Source: Candidatus Eisenbergiella merdavium (lineage in GTDB: Bacteria; Bacillota; Clostridia; Lachnospirales; Lachnospiraceae). From it: a stretch of DNA of 64,000 nt. The DNA is taken from positions 1 through 64,000 of the forward strand of contig DWWS01000074.1 of the NCBI GenBank assembly GCA_019119595.1, in the 5' to 3' direction. The translations under genes and the position numbers were made by a program. The notes below the pieces were generated by a model that made no database searches, was not told the DNA's origin, and saw only the letters and a program-made list of their open reading frames with translations. Position 1 is the stretch's first letter, and the number at the start of each line of letters is the position of its first letter. Below, piece after piece: positions 38,667 to 50,370 of the stretch.

Positions 38667-40331
38667 ATGAGAAGTGATTCAGTGAAAACAGGAGTACAGC
38701 AGGCGCCCCACAGAAGCCTGTTCAACGCCCTCGGAATCACCGAGGAGGAGAGAAAAAGACCTCTGATCGGAATCGTGAGCTCCTATAATGAGATCGTTCC
38801 GGGACATATGAATCTGGATAAGATCGTGGAGGCCGTAAAGCTCGGCGTGGCGATGGCAGGCGGAACGCCCGTTGTGTTCCCGGCGATCGCGGTCTGCGAC
38901 GGCATCGCGATGGGACATATCGGCATGAAATATTCCCTGGTGACCAGGGATCTGATCTGCGACAGCACGGAATGTATGGCGACGGCGCACGGCTTCGACG
39001 GCCTGGTGATGGTGCCAAACTGTGACAAAAACGTGCCCGGCCTTCTGATGGCGGCGGCAAGGGTGAACATCCCGACGATCTTCGTCTCCGGCGGTCCCAT
39101 GCTCGCCGGTCATGTATGCGGCCACAAGACCAGCCTTTCCTCCATGTTTGAGGCGGTGGGAAGCGTTGCGGCCGGAACCATGACCATGGAAGAGCTTCAG
39201 GAATATGAAGAAAAGGCCTGCCCCACCTGCGGCTCCTGCTCCGGCATGTATACGGCCAATTCCATGAACTGCCTGACGGAGGCGCTGGGCATGGGCCTGA
39301 AGGGCAACGGAACCATTCCCGCAGTTTATTCCGAGAGGATCCGCCTTGCCAAACACGCGGGCATGAAGATCATGGAGCTGGTGGAAAAGGATATCCGCCC
39401 CAGGGACATCATGACGGAAAAGGCCTTCTTAAACGCCCTCACCATGGATATGGCGCTCGGCTGCTCCACCAATTCCATGCTGCATCTTCCCGCAATCGCT
39501 CATGAAGCGGGCGTGGAGCTGAACATGGAGATCGCAAACGAGCTTTCCGCAAAAACGCCGAACCTCTGCCATCTGGCTCCGGCAGGCCCCACCTATATAG
39601 AGGATCTGAACGAGGCGGGCGGCGTATACGCGGTCATGAACGAGCTGAACAAGAAGGGCCTGCTTTATACCGATCTGATCACCGTAACGGGAAAGACGGT
39701 GGCGGAGAACATCGCGGGCTGCGTGAACAAGAATCCTGAGGTGATCCGGCCCATTGAAAATCCCTATTCCGAAACGGGCGGCATCGCGGTGCTGAAGGGA
39801 AATCTGGCTCCGGAAACGGCCGTGGTCAAGCGTTCCGCGGTTGCGCCTGAGATGATGGTGCATGAGGGACCGGCAAGGGTGTTTGACTGTGAGGAGGATG
39901 CCATCGCCGCCATCAAGGGAGGAAAGATCGTTCCCGGCGACGTGGTGGTGATCCGCTACGAGGGGCCGAAGGGAGGCCCGGGCATGAGAGAGATGCTCAA
40001 TCCCACCTCCGCCATCGCGGGAATGGGAATGGGCTCCACCGTCGCACTGATCACGGACGGACGCTTCAGCGGCGCCTCCAGAGGAGCATCCATCGGCCAT
40101 GTGTGCCCTGAAGCGGCGCAGGGAGGCCCCATCGCCCTGATTGAGGAGGGCGATATCATCAGCATCAACATCCCCGAGAACCGTCTGGACGTGAAGGTAT
40201 CTGAGGAGGAGATGCAGGCAAGAAGAGAAAAATGGCAGCCCAGGCAGCCCCGCGTGACCACCGGATATCTGGCCAGATATGAAAAGATGGTGACCAGCGC
40301 GAACAGAGGAGCTGTTCTGGAGATCAAATAG
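38667..40331 (+). CDS. ilvD: Dihydroxy-acid dehydratase
   Basis: [69 protein letters not shown]. Confidence 0.97.
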   Translation: MRSDSVKTGVQQAPHRSLFNALGITEEERKRPLIGIVSSYNEIVPGHMNLDKIVEAVKLGVAMAGGTPVVFPAIAVCDGIAMGHIGMKYSLVTRDLICDSTECMATAHGFDGLVMVPNCDKNVPGLLMAAARVNIPTIFVSGGPMLAGHVCGHKTSLSSMFEAVGSVAAGTMTMEELQEYEEKACPTCGSCSGMYTANSMNCLTEALGMGLKGNGTIPAVYSERIRLAKHAGMKIMELVEKDIRPRDIMTEKAFLNALTMDMALGCSTNSMLHLPAIAHEAGVELNMEIANELSAKTPNLCHLAPAGPTYIEDLNEAGGVYAVMNELNKKGLLYTDLITVTGKTVAENIAGCVNKNPEVIRPIENPYSETGGIAVLKGNLAPETAVVKRSAVAPEMMVHEGPARVFDCEEDAIAAIKGGKIVPGDVVVIRYEGPKGGPGMREMLNPTSAIAGMGMGSTVALITDGRFSGASRGASIGHVCPEAAQGGPIALIEEGDIISINIPENRLDVKVSEEEMQARREKWQPRQPRVTTGYLARYEKMVTSANRGAVLEIK

Positions 40332-40341
40332 AAAGGCGCTG

Positions 40342-42036
40342 ATGTACATGCAGCTTACAGGAGCTGAAATCATAGTGGAATGTCTGAAGGAGCAGGGGGT
40401 GGATACCGTATTCGGCTATCCGGGCGGCACGATCCTGAACGTGTACGACGCGCTCTATCAGCATCAGAACGAGATATTCCATGTGCTGACCTCTCACGAG
40501 CAGGGGGCGGCGCATGCGGCGGACGGCTATGCGAGGGCCACGGGAAAGGTTGGCGTCTGCATGGCAACCAGCGGCCCCGGTGCCACCAACCTGGTCACCG
40601 GGATCGCCACCGCATATATGGATTCCATCCCCATTGTGGCGATCACGGCCAACGTGAACCTGCCTTCCCTCGGAAAGGACTCCTTCCAGGAGGTGGACAT
40701 CGCGGGCGTGACCATGCCCATTACCAAGCACGGCTATATCGTAAAGGATGTCAGCATCCTTGCGGATACCATAAGGAAGGCGTTTCAGATCGCAACCTCA
40801 GACCGGCCAGGTCCGGTGCTGGTGGATGTAACCAAGGACGTGACGGCTGCGGTGTGCGAGTACACCCCCGTGAAGCCGGAGCCGCCGAAGCATGCAAACC
40901 GTTTTGCGCAGGAGGAGCTGGAACAGGCGCTTTCTCTCCTTTCCGGCGCGAAGAAGCCCTTCCTGCTGGTGGGAGGCGGAGCGGTGCTTTCCGGCGCGGC
41001 GGAGCAGGTGCGTTCCTTTGCCCGGCTTCTGGATGCCCCGGTCTGCGATACTTTGATGGGAAAGGGTGCCTTTGACGGGAACGATCCCCGCTATACCGGT
41101 ATGATCGGCATGCACGGCACCAAAGCCTCCAACCTTGGCGTGAGCGGCTGCGATCTGCTGGTAGCGCTGGGAGCCCGTTTCTCCGATCGGGTGGTCAGCA
41201 ATGTGAAGACCTTTGCACCTAATGCCCGCATCCTGCACATCGACATCGACGCGGCGGAGATCAACAAAAATGTCCGCGCGGACGTTTCTCTGGTGGGAGA
41301 TTTAAAGGACGTGCTGGAAATTCTGCTCACCAGACTGCCGCAGCAGTCACATCCGGAATGGATGGCGCATATCATGGAGCTGAAGGAAAAATATCCTCTG
41401 ACCTACGATCCGGACGGCCTGAGCTGCCCTTATGTCATTCAGGAGCTGGAGCGGCTGACCGCCGGAAAGGCCGTCGTCACCACGGACGTGGGACAGCATC
41501 AGATGTGGACGGCCCAGTATTATCATTTTATCAGCCCCAGAACTTTTCTGTCGTCCGGAGGGCTGGGCACGATGGGCTACGGCCTTGGTGCCTGCATCGG
41601 CGCGAAGATGGGGCAGCCGGATAAGATCTGCGTGAACATTGCGGGAGACGGATGCTTTCGCATGAACATGAACGAGCTGGCGACCGCCAGCCGGTATCAG
41701 ATACCGATCATCCAGATCGTGATCAACAATCACGTGCTGGGTATGGTGCGCCAGTGGCAGACGCTTTTTTACGGGCACAGATATTCCCAGACCGTGCTTT
41801 CGGATAAGGTGGACTTCTGCAAGGTGGCGGAGGGGCTGGGCTGTAAGGCCATCCGCGTGACCAGAAAGGAAGAGGTCGCGCCTGCCATTGAAGCGGCCAT
41901 CGCGGAGGGAGGCCCCGTGCTCATCGAGTGCGTGATCCCGGAGGACGATAAGGTATTTCCGATGGTTTCACCGGGCGGCTCCATCAGCGAAGCCTTCGAT
42001 GCGGCTGATCTGAAAAAGAAGGGCCAGGAGACCTGA
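40342..42036 (+). CDS. ilvB: Acetolactate synthase, large (catalytic) subunit
   Basis: ThDP enzyme: VFGYPGGTILNVYDALY, GDGCFRMNMNELATASRY...VINNHVLGMVRQWQ. Confidence 0.95.
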   Translation: MYMQLTGAEIIVECLKEQGVDTVFGYPGGTILNVYDALYQHQNEIFHVLTSHEQGAAHAADGYARATGKVGVCMATSGPGATNLVTGIATAYMDSIPIVAITANVNLPSLGKDSFQEVDIAGVTMPITKHGYIVKDVSILADTIRKAFQIATSDRPGPVLVDVTKDVTAAVCEYTPVKPEPPKHANRFAQEELEQALSLLSGAKKPFLLVGGGAVLSGAAEQVRSFARLLDAPVCDTLMGKGAFDGNDPRYTGMIGMHGTKASNLGVSGCDLLVALGARFSDRVVSNVKTFAPNARILHIDIDAAEINKNVRADVSLVGDLKDVLEILLTRLPQQSHPEWMAHIMELKEKYPLTYDPDGLSCPYVIQELERLTAGKAVVTTDVGQHQMWTAQYYHFISPRTFLSSGGLGTMGYGLGACIGAKMGQPDKICVNIAGDGCFRMNMNELATASRYQIPIIQIVINNHVLGMVRQWQTLFYGHRYSQTVLSDKVDFCKVAEGLGCKAIRVTRKEEVAPAIEAAIAEGGPVLIECVIPEDDKVFPMVSPGGSISEAFDAADLKKKGQET

Positions 42037-42089
42037 CGGACAGCAGAAAAGCCCTGGCAGACAGAATGATTTTTACCCGGAAACGGCGG

Positions 42090-42118
42090 AGGGGGAAGCG
42101 AAAGCTTCCTCCTTTTGG
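42090..42118 (+). terminator. Terminator after ilvB
   Basis: GGAGGGGGAAGC-gaaa-GCTTCCTCC-TTTT. Confidence 0.7.
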
Positions 42119-42179
42119 CAGACACTGCTTCCGGACGGGGCAGAACAGGTGAAAATAATTTATCTATTTAATGAAGTAG

Positions 42180-42208
42180 TTGACTAAAGTGATAAAAATA
42201 TGTAAAAT
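42180..42208 (+). promoter_or_regulatory. Promoter TTGACT-N17-TAAAAT for serC-serA
   Basis: TTGACT 42180-42185, TAAAAT 42203-42208. Confidence 0.6.
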
Positions 42209-42277
42209 AGGCTTCATAGTTTTGCACATCTATATGGATCAGGCTGCAGACACAGCGGCGTGAGGAGGAGGTCAAAA

Positions 42278-43360
42278 GTGGCGAGAGTATATAATTTTTC
42301 CGCAGGCCCGGCGGTCCTGCCGGAGCAGGTTTTAAGGGAAGCGGCTGCTGAAATGCTGGATTACAGAGGAAGCGGCATGTCCGTGATGGAAATGAGCCAC
42401 CGCTCCAAAACCTACCAGGGGATCCTGGATGAGGCGGAAGCGGATCTGCGCGGACTGATCGGGATTCCGGACAATTACCGGGTGCTTTTCCTGCAGGGAG
42501 GCGCGAGCCAGCAGTTCGCGATGATCCCCATGAACCTGATGAAAAACCGGGTTGCGGATTATATCGTGACCGGACAGTGGGCGAAAAAGGCCTGGCAGGA
42601 GGCGGCCAAATACGGAACGGCCAACAAGATCGCCTCCTCCGAGGATCAGACCTATTCCTACATACCGGACTGCTCCGACCTTCCCGTTTCCGAGAATGCG
42701 GACTATGTCTATATCTGTGAAAACAATACCATTTACGGAACCAAATTTAAAACCCTTCCCAATACGAAGGGAAAGCCTTTGGTTGCGGATGTGTCCTCCT
42801 GCTTCCTTTCCGAGCCGGTGGACATCACGAAATACGCGCTGATGTACGGCGGCGTTCAGAAGAACATCGGCCCCGCGGGCGTGGTGATCGTCATCATCAG
42901 AGAGGATCTGATCACAGAGGATGTGCTCCCCGGCACGCCCACCATGCTTCAGTACAAGATCCATGCGGACGCAGGCTCCCTTTATAACACGCCTCCCGCC
43001 TACGGCATCTATATCTGCGGCAAGGTCTTCAAGTGGCTGAAAGACCTCGGCGGCCTTTCGGCGATTCAGAAGATGAATGAGGAAAAAGCGGCTGTTCTCT
43101 ACGACTTCCTGGATGAAAGCAGCCTGTTTAAGGGAACCGTGCGCAGACAGGACCGCTCCCTGATGAACGTTCCCTTCATCACCGGAAGCGACGAGCTGGA
43201 CGCGAAATTCGTGATGGAAGCGAAGGAACACGGCCTGGAAAACCTGAAGGGCCACAGGAGCGTGGGCGGCATGCGTGCAAGCATCTATAACGCCATGCCC
43301 ATGGAGGGCGTCCGCAGCCTGGTGGAATTCATGAAAAAATTTGAAATGGAGAATAAATGA
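42278..43360 (+). CDS. serC: Phosphoserine aminotransferase
   Basis: VYNFSAGPAVLPEQVL; GTG start after gaggagg SD. Confidence 0.95.
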   Translation: MARVYNFSAGPAVLPEQVLREAAAEMLDYRGSGMSVMEMSHRSKTYQGILDEAEADLRGLIGIPDNYRVLFLQGGASQQFAMIPMNLMKNRVADYIVTGQWAKKAWQEAAKYGTANKIASSEDQTYSYIPDCSDLPVSENADYVYICENNTIYGTKFKTLPNTKGKPLVADVSSCFLSEPVDITKYALMYGGVQKNIGPAGVVIVIIREDLITEDVLPGTPTMLQYKIHADAGSLYNTPPAYGIYICGKVFKWLKDLGGLSAIQKMNEEKAAVLYDFLDESSLFKGTVRRQDRSLMNVPFITGSDELDAKFVMEAKEHGLENLKGHRSVGGMRASIYNAMPMEGVRSLVEFMKKFEMENK

Positions 43361-43361
43361 T

Positions 43362-44525
43362 ATGTTTCAATATTACTGCCTGAATCCCATCTCGAAGGTG
43401 GGGCTGGAGGGCTTTACGGAGAGCTATACAAACACGCAGCAGCTTGAGGAGGCGGACGGCATCCTTGTCCGCAGCGCCTCCATGCATGAGATGGAGCTGC
43501 CGGAAAACCTGCTTGCGGTGGCCAGAGCAGGGGCGGGCGTGAACAATATCCCGCTGGATAAATGCGCGGAAAAGGGAATCGTCGTATTCAACACGCCCGG
43601 CGCGAATGCCAACGGCGTGAAGGAGATCGTCATCGCGGGCATGCTGCTGGCCTCCCGCGATATCGTGGACGGCATCAACTGGGTGCGGGAAAACAGCGCT
43701 GACGCGAACGTGGGAAAAGCGGCAGAGAAGGTAAAGAAAAATTTTGCCGGAACCGAGATACAGGGAAAGAAGCTCGGCATCATTGGTCTGGGAGCCATCG
43801 GTGTGAAGGTGGCGAATACGGCCAGGCATCTTGGCATGGAGGTCTATGGCTATGATCCCTATGTTTCCGTGGACGCGGCCTGGAATCTGAGCCGGGATGT
43901 GAAGCACGTGATCGACGTGAATGAGATTTATGAGAAATGCGATTTCATCACGATCCATGTTCCCCTAATGGACAGCACGAAGGGAATGATCAATGAAGAA
44001 GCCATCGCAAAGATGAAAGACGGCGTGATCCTTCTGAACTTTGCCCGCGACCTTCTGGTGGATGAAAAGGCGGTGCTGAACGCCATCGAAAGCGGAAAGG
44101 TGCGCCGGTACGTTTCCGATTTTCCAAACCCCGTGACCGCGGGAAGGAAGGGCTGCATCGTGATCCCTCATCTGGGTGCCTCCACGGAGGAATCCGAGGA
44201 CAACTGCGCGGTGATGGCCGTAAAGGAGCTGATGGATTACCTGGAAAACGGCAACATCAAAAACAGTGTAAACTATCCCTCCTGCGATATGGGCGTCTGC
44301 ACGCAGGCCGGACGCATCAGCGTTTTCCATAAAAACGTGGCGAACATGATCACCCGTTTCGCGGCGGTCTTCGGCGAGAAGGGCATCAACATTTCCGACA
44401 TGATCAACAAGTCCAGAGGCGAAGTCGCCTATACCATGTTCGACGTGGAGGAACAGGCCTCCGAGGAGATCATTTCCATGCTGCGCGCCATCCCCGGCGT
44501 ATTCCGTGTGCGCGTGGTGAAATAG
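43362..44525 (+). CDS. serA: D-3-phosphoglycerate dehydrogenase
   Basis: GKKLGIIGLGAIGVKVANTARHLGMEVYGYDPY; C-terminal ACT domain. Confidence 0.93.
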   Translation: MFQYYCLNPISKVGLEGFTESYTNTQQLEEADGILVRSASMHEMELPENLLAVARAGAGVNNIPLDKCAEKGIVVFNTPGANANGVKEIVIAGMLLASRDIVDGINWVRENSADANVGKAAEKVKKNFAGTEIQGKKLGIIGLGAIGVKVANTARHLGMEVYGYDPYVSVDAAWNLSRDVKHVIDVNEIYEKCDFITIHVPLMDSTKGMINEEAIAKMKDGVILLNFARDLLVDEKAVLNAIESGKVRRYVSDFPNPVTAGRKGCIVIPHLGASTEESEDNCAVMAVKELMDYLENGNIKNSVNYPSCDMGVCTQAGRISVFHKNVANMITRFAAVFGEKGINISDMINKSRGEVAYTMFDVEEQASEEIISMLRAIPGVFRVRVVK

Positions 44526-44541
44526 TTTTGAAATGTTTGAT

Positions 44542-44592
44542 TTCCGGGAGTTGGAACTGTTTGGACAGCGGTTCCGATTCCCGGATTTTTTG
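44542..44592 (+). terminator. Terminator after serA
   Basis: TCCGGGAgttGGAAC...GTTCCgatTCCCGGA then ATTTTTT. Confidence 0.8.
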
Positions 44593-44598
44593 TACGCA

Positions 44599-44627
44599 TT
44601 GACTTGATAGCATAAAATAGATATAAT
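44599..44627 (+). promoter_or_regulatory. Promoter TTGACT-N17-TATAAT of the toxin-antitoxin pair
   Basis: TTGACT 44599-44604, TATAAT 44622-44627. Confidence 0.7.
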
Positions 44628-44671
44628 ATGGACAGAATATTGCTATATACATTCGCGAAGGAGGTATGTTT

Positions 44672-44959
44672 ATGAATATCCGTCCATCCGCGGCAATCCG
44701 CCAGAACTACAATGAGATTGCCGATATGTGCAGAAAGACCGCAGAACCGGTTTTCCTTACCAAGAACGGAGAAGGTGATCTGGTCGTTATGGACATCGAA
44801 ACCTATAACCGCAGAGAGAAGATGCTGAAGCTCCGTGAAGAGTTGCTTGCTGTGGAGGAGGACAGAATGAGGGGGAGCAAAGGCTTCTCTGTTGATGAAG
44901 TCGCTGCGATGATGCGTAGTGCGATCAAGGGGGCGGCAGGCTATGAAACAGCAGAATAA
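44672..44959 (+). CDS. Phd/YefM-family antitoxin
   Basis: IRPSAAIRQNYNEIADMCRKTAEPVFLTKNGEGDLVVMDIETYNRRE. Confidence 0.85.
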   Translation: MNIRPSAAIRQNYNEIADMCRKTAEPVFLTKNGEGDLVVMDIETYNRREKMLKLREELLAVEEDRMRGSKGFSVDEVAAMMRSAIKGAAGYETAE

Positions 44960-45260
44960 ATATCGTGTGATCATATCGGAACGGGCTGCACAAATGCTTG
45001 TTTCGCACGCCGCATTTCTGGCTCAGGTCAGTCCGGAAGCGGCGGAACGGTTGACGGCAGAATTCGAAAAGGCAGCAAATTCACTGGAATCGATGCCGCA
45101 GAGATGTCCGTGGCTTAGAGGGGAATATATCCCAAGAAATGCCTATCGCTTTATCTTGTTTGAGAAACGCTATATGATAATCTTCCAGATCGTAGATGAT
45201 ATTGTGTATGCAGATTATGTCGTGGATTGCAGGCGGGATTATAGCTGGCTTATTCGATAA
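44943..45260 (+). CDS. RelE/ParE-family toxin
   Basis: YRVIISERAAQMLVSHAAFLAQVSPEAAERL...YIPRNAYRFILFEKRYMIIFQIVDDIVYADYVVDCRRDY; overlaps antitoxin. Confidence 0.85.
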   Translation: MKQQNKYRVIISERAAQMLVSHAAFLAQVSPEAAERLTAEFEKAANSLESMPQRCPWLRGEYIPRNAYRFILFEKRYMIIFQIVDDIVYADYVVDCRRDYSWLIR

Positions 45261-45296
45261 CAATAAAATAACAGAAAAAATCATCGCTTGCTCTTT

Positions 45297-45338
45297 ATTC
45301 CCGCGGGCAGCGAGCCGGATCGCGTGCCCGCAGGGAAT
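45297..45338. terminator. Hairpin after the toxin gene
   Basis: ATTCCCgCGGGCA ... TGCCCGcaGGGAAT. Confidence 0.55.
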
Positions 45339-45463
45339 CTGACTTGTCATGCTTCAGTCCTTCCGGCACGCCCTTTTTTTGCTTGTATCCAAAAGCGGAA
45401 TCGGGTATACTGGTAATTAGAAATCAAAGAAAATGTGTCGGCAATCGGCAGACGGGAGTGGAA

Positions 45464-46834
45464 ATGGCGGAGGTAAGACCTTTTCGGGCCTGGAGGCCCG
45501 CGCAGGGGCTGGCGGAGAGGATCGCGGCCCTTCCCTACGACGTTGTGAGCGGGAAGGAGGCCAGGGAGGAGATTCGGCGGGAGCCCTGCTCCTTTCTCGC
45601 GGTAGACAGGCCGGAAACCCAGTTTGAGGAGGGAACGGATGCTGCCGCGCAGTACGTGTACGAACGGGCGGGAACGCTTTTGCGGCAGTGGATGAAGGAG
45701 GGCAGTCTTTTGCATGAGACGGAGCCCTGTTATTATATCTATGAGCTGGAAAGGCAGGGATACGTGCAGACGGGGATCGCCGCCTGCGTATCGGCGGACG
45801 ATTATTTATGTGGCGTGATCCGCAGACATGAGAACACGAGAAAGGATAAGGAAGAGGACAGAACCCGGCACGTGAGGGCCTGCGGCGCGCAGACCGGGCC
45901 GGTCTTTCTCGCCTACCGGGCTAAGGAGGAGATCCGGGCCATCACAGAGCGCTGCAGGAAGGAAGCCAGCCTGTACGATTTCGTTTCTCCCGACGGCATC
46001 GGCCACAGAGTATGGAGGATTGGAGCGCGGGAGGACGTGCAGGCGCTTCACGAGGCCTTCGCCGGGGTGGAAAGGCTGTACATAGCGGACGGACATCACC
46101 GCTGCGCGTCGGCGGTGCGGGTGGCTCTGGAGCGCAGGAAGGAATGTCCGGACTATACGGGAGAGGAACCGTTCAATTTCATTCTGTCCGTGCTGTTTCC
46201 GGACGATGAGCTGACCATCCTGGAGTATAACCGGGTAATCCGGGATCTGAACGGATTGACCCCGCAGGAGTTTCTGGAGAAGGTCGGGGCGCATTTTGAG
46301 GTCAGCCCCGAGGAAGGAGCGTACCGTCCGGAGGGGAAGGGCCGCTTCGGCCTCTATCTGGAGAAAAAATGGTACCGGCTGACATGGAAGCGGGAGACGG
46401 AGACAGAGGCGGCTGTGTCCACGGCCCAGACTCCTGTGTACTCGGCTGAGGCTCCATCAGCTCCGGCCCAAGTCCCGGCGGATTCGGCCCCGGCACCTGC
46501 AGCCTCGGTTCAAGCCCCGGCACCTGCAGCCCCGTCGGATCCGGTTCAGGCGCTGGACGCGGACGTTCTGCAGCGGCTGATCCTGGAGCCGGTTCTGGGA
46601 ATAAAGGACCCGAGGACGGATGAAAGGATCGATTTTGTGGGCGGCGTCCGGGGACTGGAGGAGCTGGAAAAACGCTGCGGGGAGGACTGCGCGGCGGCCT
46701 TCAGCCTGTACCCCACGTCGATCGGGGAGCTGTTTAAAGTGGCGGACGCGGGGCTTCTGATGCCGCCCAAGTCCACCTGGTTCGAGCCGAAGCTGCGAAG
46801 CGGGCTGTTCATCCACAGCCTGAAAGAGGAATAA
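45464..46834 (+). CDS. DUF1015 family protein with Pro/Ala-rich insertion
   Basis: AEVRPFRAWRP...AALPYDVVS; YIADGHHRCASAVR; LDADVLQRLILEPVLGIKDPRTDERIDFVGG. Confidence 0.88.
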   Translation: MAEVRPFRAWRPAQGLAERIAALPYDVVSGKEAREEIRREPCSFLAVDRPETQFEEGTDAAAQYVYERAGTLLRQWMKEGSLLHETEPCYYIYELERQGYVQTGIAACVSADDYLCGVIRRHENTRKDKEEDRTRHVRACGAQTGPVFLAYRAKEEIRAITERCRKEASLYDFVSPDGIGHRVWRIGAREDVQALHEAFAGVERLYIADGHHRCASAVRVALERRKECPDYTGEEPFNFILSVLFPDDELTILEYNRVIRDLNGLTPQEFLEKVGAHFEVSPEEGAYRPEGKGRFGLYLEKKWYRLTWKRETETEAAVSTAQTPVYSAEAPSAPAQVPADSAPAPAASVQAPAPAAPSDPVQALDADVLQRLILEPVLGIKDPRTDERIDFVGGVRGLEELEKRCGEDCAAAFSLYPTSIGELFKVADAGLLMPPKSTWFEPKLRSGLFIHSLKEE

Positions 46835-46849
46835 AGAGGGAAGGAATTG

Positions 46850-49345
<2,496 letters not shown>

Positions 49346-50296
49346 ATGATCTGGGAAAAAGCGGCGGCATTGGGAATCGTGACAGGAGTTTTGCCGAAAG
49401 GAAGCGCTCTGCTCCTTCTGACCTCGGGAGCGGAGCTTTCCGAGGAGCTTTCCATCGGAAGGCAGATCTTACAGGATGCCCCGAAAACCATGATGGACCT
49501 GCTGGTGCGGGTGGCGATCTGCATTATTACCTTTTTGATCGGTTCACGCATCATCGGCCTGATCCGCAGGCTCGTCGGGAAGGCTCTCGTGCGAACGGGA
49601 GCCGCCGGGCAGGCGGGAAAATTCATTGATTCCTGTATCCGTGTGATACTGTATTCCTTTCTTGTTTTTCAGATCGCACTGCACCTTGGCATCAATGCGG
49701 CGACCATCGCGACTGTGCTTGGCTCAGCCACCGTGACTGTGGGCCTTGCCTTCCAGGGAAGCCTGAAAAATTGTATCGGAGGCATCATGATCATGATCCT
49801 GCATCCCTTCCGGGTCGGGGATTATATTGTGGAGTCCACCTACAACAGCGAAGGAACCGTGACGGAGATCACGGTCTTTTATACAAAGCTTGCGACAATG
49901 GACAATAAGACCATTATTCTTCCCAACGGCCCGCTTTCTGATACCGAGATCACCAATGTGACAAGAGAAGAAAACCGGCGCGTGGAAATTAAGGTGGGAA
50001 TTTCTTATAAGTCGGATATCAGGACGGCAAAGCAGGTGCTGGAGGAGCTTCTGGCGGAGGAGGAGAGGATACGCAGAGAGCTTGGCTATCATATTTTCGT
50101 GGATGAGCTGGGAAGCAGCTCGGTGATTCTTGGCTTACGCTTCTGGACAAAGACGGAGGATTACTGGCCGGTTCGCTGGAAGCTTCTGGAGGATATCAAA
50201 TACGCCTTCGACGATCACGGGATCGGGATCCCTTATCCGCAGATGGATGTGCATCTGGACCGCGAGGGCGGGAAGGCGGAAGAGCAGAAGGAGTAA
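49346..50296 (+). CDS. MscS-family mechanosensitive ion channel
   Basis: GSATVTVGLAFQGSLKNCIGGIMIMILHPFRVGDYI; TVTEITVFYTKLATMDNKTIILPNGPLSDTEITN. Confidence 0.92.
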   Translation: MIWEKAAALGIVTGVLPKGSALLLLTSGAELSEELSIGRQILQDAPKTMMDLLVRVAICIITFLIGSRIIGLIRRLVGKALVRTGAAGQAGKFIDSCIRVILYSFLVFQIALHLGINAATIATVLGSATVTVGLAFQGSLKNCIGGIMIMILHPFRVGDYIVESTYNSEGTVTEITVFYTKLATMDNKTIILPNGPLSDTEITNVTREENRRVEIKVGISYKSDIRTAKQVLEELLAEEERIRRELGYHIFVDELGSSSVILGLRFWTKTEDYWPVRWKLLEDIKYAFDDHGIGIPYPQMDVHLDREGGKAEEQKE

Positions 50297-50363
50297 AAGG
50301 CATAAGCGCGGAAAGAGCAAAAGGTATAAATGCAGAAGTAGCAAAAGGCATAAACGCCGGAGG
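50292..50363 (+). repeat. Three tandem 24-bp imperfect repeats between mscS and nrdJ
   Basis: AGTAAAAGGCATAAGCGCGGAAAG / AGCAAAAGGTATAAATGCAGAAGT / AGCAAAAGGCATAAACGCCGGAGG. Confidence 0.8.
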
Positions 50364-50370
50364 TTTGAAT

